Source: Streptomyces sp. NBC_01463
GTDB taxonomy: Bacteria; Actinomycetota; Actinomycetes; Streptomycetales; Streptomycetaceae
NCBI GenBank assembly: GCA_036227345.1
Contig: CP109468.1
Span: forward strand, 558,001-622,000
DNA: 64,000 nucleotides
Direction: 5' to 3'
Shown: positions 60,251-64,000 of the stretch, piece by piece
Layout: each line of letters begins with the position of its first letter
Position numbering within the stretch: the stretch's first letter is position 1
Translations under genes and position numbers: made by a program
Notes under the pieces: model-generated
The model's database searches: none
Told to the model about the DNA's origin: nothing
The model's input: only the letters and a program-made list of their open reading frames with translations

Positions 60251-60559
60251 CCTTCTGCCTCAGCAGCAAGTCCCTAAAAACCCAGCTGTAGAGCACAATC
60301 TTCCCGTCCGGGATGCGACTTGTCACCGGTGGTGGCTGGTGAGGGATCGCTGCTGATCGAGTCGCCGCCGGCGCTGCATTCCGTGCGGGCCGGCCTTCCC
60401 GGGCCCACTCATGGCCACCACGAACGCCTCCCGCAACCGGTCGGGATCCATGCTGTGGCCTGTGGCCGCCATCTCATCGTCAGTCCGCACAACTCACGAT
60501 GATCAAAGGTGGCCACACTCGTTCGCCCCCCGACCGGACCCGGCCATCACCATCACGCT
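60251..60559. other. Degenerate region 3' of the immunity gene
   Basis: 309 bp without a convincing gene. A 55-codon minus-strand frame (60323-60490, GTG start; contains MAATGHSMDPDRLREAFVVAM) is open but unrecognised and may be a remnant. The region lies next to a phosphotransferase pseudogene, so it looks like scar sequence from past insertion and deletion. Confidence 0.4.
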
Positions 60560-60875
60560 CTACGAGCGTCCGGTGAGCAGATCCGCCAGGCGGGCGGCGA
60601 ACTCGGTGAGCCCAGCCGTGGTCCGGCACGGGCGATACGAAAACCGTGGCACCGGCCCCAGAATGCAGCCTAGAGGCATTGAACTGGGCCCACCGCCGGA
60701 CGCGTTCACGGTCGATTCCCGCGGCCTCGGCGAAAACATCCACGCCGCGCTGGAAAGCCTTACCCAGGTCATCCGCTTCAGAGAGCGTCAGCGCGCGGGA
60801 CGTCAGCAACGTGCCGCCGCCATAGGCGGGATCCCCTACATACCCCTTGGGATCGACAGCCAGCCAGTGGTGTTC
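60560..60875 (-). pseudogene. Frameshifted remnant of an APH(6)/hydroxyurea-type kinase
   Basis: The minus strand encodes HWLAVDPKGYVGDPAYGGGT, then LLTSRALTLSEADD...GVDVFAEAAGIDRERVRRWAQFNA. This matches residues of the intact kinase at 31983-32915 (WLAVDPKGYAGDPAYDGGTLL...DIFAEAAELDRERTRRWAQLHA). The match continues in a second frame (AFWGRCHGFRIARAGP versus AFWGRRHGYRRARSGP) and ends in the reading LTEFAARLADLLTGRS. At least two small deletions therefore break it. The N-terminal two thirds, including the HGD catalytic loop, are missing. Confidence 0.85.
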
Positions 60876-60977
60876 CGCTGTTGGAGCCTCGGGCCCACTC
60901 CCTGCTGCCGGACAGGAGCTCTCCTCAGAATCCGCCGCAGCGGGAGCACAGGACTCGCGCCATGAGGACAGCGGGCG

Positions 60978-62255
60978 TCACTCATCGGCCACCCGCACCG
61001 GCAGCGACTTCAGCCCGTTGATGAAGTTCGACACCAGGCGACGTGGTGGGCCCTCAAGCCGGAGTGGCCCGGCAGGGAGTACCCGGCACGCCTCCTCGTA
61101 CAACGCCCTCAGCTGCAAGCGCGCGAAGTGCGCGCCCAGGCAGACATGCGAGCCGTCGCCGAACGAGATGTGCGGGTTCGGGGAGCGGGCGAGGTCCAGG
61201 GTGAACGGGTCGGGGAAGACGCGTTCGTCGTGGTTGGCCGAGGCGTGGAAGACGACCACCTTGTCGCCGGCGCGGATGCGCGTGCCCGCCAGGTCCGTGT
61301 CCGCCGCCGCAGTGCGGCGGAAGGTGAGGACGGGCGGGTGGCGACGCAGCAGTTCGTCGACTGCGGTGGTGAACCCCACCTCGCCGATGCGCAGGCGAGC
61401 GTACGCCTCGGGGTACTCGGCCAGGAGGTTCAGACCGCCTGGGGCCGCACTGCGTACCGTGTCGTTCCCCGCCACCACCAGCAGGAAGAAGAACATCTCC
61501 AGCTCGGGTGCGGTCAGTTCCGGGTCGGTGGCGAGGGCCGTCATGACGTCGTCGGCAGGGTGTCGGCGCTTGTGTGCCGCCAGCGTGTGCGCATAGTCGA
61601 ACATGTCGCGCAGTGACGCCGGGGAGCGCGGGTTGACCGGCTTGCCGTCCGGGCCGAGTGTCGGCGTCCCTGCCTCGTCCGGGTCTTGATATCCGATGAC
61701 GCGTTGGGTCCAGTGGAGGAGGAGCGCGCGATCGGTGGCCGGTACGCCCAGCAGATCGGTGAGGTTGAGCAGGGCGTAGTCGTCGGTGACCTGAGTGACC
61801 AGGTCGCAGGTGCCGTCAGCGGCCCGTGCCTCGGTGATCGCGCGGGTGAGGAGGGAGCGGGCTCGTTCCCTTACGACCGATTCGAAGTGGTCCACGCGTC
61901 TCGGGGTGAAGGCGCGGCTGACGAGCGTACGCAGTCGCCGGTGGTGCGGGGGGTCCTGATTGAGCATCATCCGGCGGATGAACGGCAGGTCCGCGGGGTC
62001 CGGGTCGCGGATCTGGGTGGCGCCCAGGTACGAGGAGTACGTGGGCGAGTCCTTCAGTACGCGGACGGCGTCCTCGTGCCGGCTGACCGCCCAGAAGCCC
62101 GGGCCCGCCGGCCAGCCCAGAACTTCCGGCTCCTTCTGCCACGCGACGGGGTGGTGGTCGCGCAGGTGGCGGTAGCGGTCGTGGGGGACGCCCAGCGCGT
62201 ACTGCCTCGGATCGAAGACGTCCGGGACGGATACCGGGGAGAGGGGCCCGCTCAC
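60978..62255 (-). CDS. Cytochrome P450
   Basis: 425-residue soluble bacterial P450. I-helix AGNDT (262-266), K-helix ExxR (Glu301-Arg304, in DELLRRHPP), heme-binding FGDGSHVCLG (365-374, ligand Cys372). It has the LNQDPPHHRRLRTLVSRAFTPRRV segment typical of the steroid/fatty-acid-type actinobacterial groups. GTG start overlaps the upstream hydrolase stop (GTGA), so the two are co-translated. No ferredoxin gene is adjacent. Substrate unknown. Confidence 0.92.
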   Translation of the reverse strand: MSGPLSPVSVPDVFDPRQYALGVPHDRYRHLRDHHPVAWQKEPEVLGWPAGPGFWAVSRHEDAVRVLKDSPTYSSYLGATQIRDPDPADLPFIRRMMLNQDPPHHRRLRTLVSRAFTPRRVDHFESVVRERARSLLTRAITEARAADGTCDLVTQVTDDYALLNLTDLLGVPATDRALLLHWTQRVIGYQDPDEAGTPTLGPDGKPVNPRSPASLRDMFDYAHTLAAHKRRHPADDVMTALATDPELTAPELEMFFFLLVVAGNDTVRSAAPGGLNLLAEYPEAYARLRIGEVGFTTAVDELLRRHPPVLTFRRTAAADTDLAGTRIRAGDKVVVFHASANHDERVFPDPFTLDLARSPNPHISFGDGSHVCLGAHFARLQLRALYEEACRVLPAGPLRLEGPPRRLVSNFINGLKSLPVRVADE

Positions 62256-63046
62256 GCGCTCGCCTCGCCACCCTCCGGGTCCGCCCGCAGGAAGTCCTCC
62301 ACCGCCCGGATGACATCGAGCGGAGCCTCGTCCATCGCGTAGTGGCCGCACGACGGCAGCTCCACGAGCTCGGCGCTCGGGAACCAGCGCATCCACGTGG
62401 AACGTTGCAGATCCGCGGAGAGGGCCGGGTCCAGAGCCCCCACCACCGCCAGGGCCGGCACCGGCGAACCGTCGATCCGGTCGTGGAAGTCCTCGCCCGC
62501 CCAGGAATCCAGCCACGCCCGGAACGCCTTCACGTCGCTGCACTCGACCGAGCGACGCACCATCCGGTCCAGCCAGGCGGCCGGGCGTCGGCCTCCGGTG
62601 GTGATGTCCAGGATGGCCCGACGGTTGCCCGGGTTCTGCGCCGCCTCGGCGAACAGCTCCCACTGCTCAGGCGGCAGGGGCAGGCCGGACGCGGGGACGG
62701 GTGACACACCGACGATCCTGCGCACCCGCTGCGGCGCGGCTGCCAGCGTCCGCTGGATGACGGAACCGCCCATCGAATGGCCGATCAGCGAGAAGCGGTC
62801 CCAGCCGAGCCGATCGGCCAGCGCAAGCACGTCGGCGGCACCCTCAGCCGTGGTGTAGGCGCCGCCCACATCCCTCGCCTCGCCGTATCCCCGCAGGTCC
62901 ACCACCGCGTACTGGAACGTAGCGACGTCGAGGTCCGCCAGCACCGGGTCGTACGCGGAACGGTCGGCGAGCCAGCCGTGGACCGCGATCACCTTGTGCG
63001 GACCCTCGCCGTGCAGGGTATGAGGCAGTACAGACAAAGCAGTCAC
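62252..63046 (-). CDS. Alpha/beta-fold hydrolase
   Basis: 264 residues, GTG start with GGGAG upstream. Oxyanion region VIAVHGWLADRSAYDPVLADL, nucleophile elbow LIGHSMGGS, acid region ALAVVGALDPALSAD, C-terminal LPSCGHYAMDEAPLDV with the catalytic His. Probably an esterase or similar hydrolase acting with the P450. The 145-bp gap upstream, toward the AAA+ gene, has no recognised gene and would carry its promoter. Confidence 0.88.
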   Translation of the reverse strand: MTALSVLPHTLHGEGPHKVIAVHGWLADRSAYDPVLADLDVATFQYAVVDLRGYGEARDVGGAYTTAEGAADVLALADRLGWDRFSLIGHSMGGSVIQRTLAAAPQRVRRIVGVSPVPASGLPLPPEQWELFAEAAQNPGNRRAILDITTGGRRPAAWLDRMVRRSVECSDVKAFRAWLDSWAGEDFHDRIDGSPVPALAVVGALDPALSADLQRSTWMRWFPSAELVELPSCGHYAMDEAPLDVIRAVEDFLRADPEGGEASA

Positions 63047-63191
63047 GTCGGCTCCCGTCGCAGTACGGCGGTGGTCTGTCGGTCAACAGCACGTCCGCCC
63101 GCCCACGGTGGCGTCATCCACCGGCCCGCGCAAGGGAACACGCGGAGGGATGTGTCAGGCGGCCGAGGGGAAGCCGGCCGCTCCTCGCCCC

Positions 63192-64000
63192 TCACCCCTG
63201 CACCAACCCCAGATACGGCCCGAACTCCGAAGCCAGCGTCAGCCTCCCCAGCTTCTGGTACTCGCGCTGGATCGCGTGGATCAGCGTCGTCATCGTCACC
63301 GGGCCCCCCGTGTCCGCCGCCAGGTACGCCGCCGTCACCGCGATCGAGCGGATGTTGCCGCCCGCCAGCTCGAAGTTCTCGGCGCAGAACGGGAGATCGA
63401 GATCCGTTCCGCGCGGGAGCACCGTGCCCAGGCAGCGCTCCCAGAGCACCAGGCGTTGCTCCGGGTCCGGGACCGGGAAGTCGATGACCAGGTCCAGGCG
63501 GCGGGTGAAGGCGTCGTCGAGGTTGGCGCGGAGGTTGGTCGCGAGGATGGCCAGGCCGTCGAAGGACTCCATGCGTTGCAGGAGGTACGCGCTCTCGACG
63601 TTCGCGTAGCGGTCGTGCGCGTCCTTCACGTCCGAGCGCTTGCCGAAGATCGCGTCCGCCTCGTCGAAGAGCAGGACGCCGTTGACGCCCGCCGCTTCCG
63701 TGAAGATGCGTTCCAGGTTCTTCTCCGTCTCGCCGACGTACTTGTCGATGACCGTCGCCAGGTCGACCGTGTACAGGTCCAGGCCCAGATCGGCCGCGAT
63801 CACTTCCGCCGACATCGTCTTGCCCGTGCCGGAGTCGCCTGCGAAGAGCGCTGATACGCCCCGGCCCCTGCCCCCTCCCGGCCGCATGCCCCACTCCCCC
63901 AGGACGCGGTCGCGGTGGCGGGCGCGGGCGGTGAGTTCGCGGAGTTGGGTGTGGGCGTCCGGTGGGAGGACCAGGTCGTTCCAGGTGACCGCCGGTTCGA
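63192..64000 (-). CDS. eCIS AAA+ ATPase (Afp15-like), N-terminus beyond the window
   Basis: 269 visible residues. Walker A FAGDSGTGKT, Walker B VLLFDEADAIFG, sensor-1 ILATNLRANLDDAF with arginine finger RRLDLVIDFPVPD. The frame continues upstream from the internal ATG at 63887 to the window edge (VTWNDLVLPPDAHTQLRELTARARHRDRVL), so the true start lies outside. Every eCIS cluster encodes such an ATPase near the structural genes, needed for assembly or disassembly. Confidence 0.9.
   Translation of the reverse strand, partial: EPAVTWNDLVLPPDAHTQLRELTARARHRDRVLGEWGMRPGGGRGRGVSALFAGDSGTGKTMSAEVIAADLGLDLYTVDLATVIDKYVGETEKNLERIFTEAAGVNGVLLFDEADAIFGKRSDVKDAHDRYANVESAYLLQRMESFDGLAILATNLRANLDDAFTRRLDLVIDFPVPDPEQRLVLWERCLGTVLPRGTDLDLPFCAENFELAGGNIRSIAVTAAYLAADTGGPVTMTTLIHAIQREYQKLGRLTLASEFGPYLGLVQG

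Noticed and set aside
60323..60490. 55-codon minus-strand frame as a possible transposase fragment
   Set aside because: No transposase motif, inverted repeats or target duplication could be identified; kept only as part of a degenerate region.
1..64000. CRISPR arrays, tRNA, rRNA, riboswitches
   Set aside because: No regularly spaced repeats, no cloverleaf-like or rRNA-like stretches, and no recognised riboswitch core were seen on either strand.

Overview
This is a 64 kb stretch of a high-GC actinobacterial chromosome, almost certainly Streptomyces. GC is very high, third codon positions are nearly all G or C, start codons are often GTG or TTG, and gene starts often overlap upstream stops (ATGA/GTGA). 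The gene families also fit: PcaL fusion, ROK regulators, Tat-exported glycosidases, MsiK-type sugar ABC systems and a Streptomyces-type contractile injection system. No rRNA, tRNA, CRISPR array or intact insertion sequence was seen.

Layout. (1) 1-8.7 kb: protocatechuate branch of the beta-ketoadipate pathway, pcaIJ-HG-B-L-pobA on the minus strand, diverging from an unusual tandem double-IclR regulator. (2) 8.7-22.1 kb: a galactoside/fucoside locus with a GH36 alpha-galactosidase, two ROK regulators that look leaderless, a secreted NPP1/NEP1-like protein, a CUT1 ABC importer without its ATPase, a secreted GH27-CBM35 enzyme and a Tat-exported GH95 enzyme. (3) 22.2-27.8 kb: a PaoABC-like molybdenum aldehyde oxidoreductase with its XdhC-type maturation factor, diverging from a TetR gene across two copies of an 18-bp palindrome. 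(4) 27.9-31.9 kb: a MoxR ATPase / metallopeptidase-VWA operon. (5) 32-32.9 kb: a kinase of the streptomycin/hydroxyurea phosphotransferase type. (6) 32.9-38 kb: four flavin-dependent (LLM) monooxygenases behind a short leader peptide ending Cys-Cys-Ser, a probable sulfur-regulated organosulfur operon. (7) 38.3-43.6 kb: a monosaccharide ABC importer, a small flavoprotein and a four-carbon acid sugar kinase. (8) 43.7-64 kb: an extracellular contractile injection system (eCIS): sheath, two tubes, baseplate, spike, PAAR tip, a zinc-ribbon membrane protein and, at the window edge, the AAA+ ATPase.

The most interesting part lies between the sheath gene and the ATPase gene. Divergent from the structural genes is a 1198-residue eCIS-type cargo protein. 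Its N-terminus has the LQRAAGNAAV-type motif, its middle has hydrophobic helices, and its C-terminal domain carries HAE...CxxC deaminase zinc motifs. It is followed by a probable SUKH-family immunity gene. The DNA changes abruptly from very GC-rich to much more AT-rich inside the cargo gene near 58,560 and stays so through the immunity gene. This is what a swapped polymorphic-toxin tip with its immunity gene would look like. A leucine TTA codon in the swapped part suggests bldA-linked developmental control. Beside it sits a frameshifted remnant of a phosphotransferase homologous to the intact kinase at 32 kb. All functional calls come from reading the sequence; none was checked by database search.
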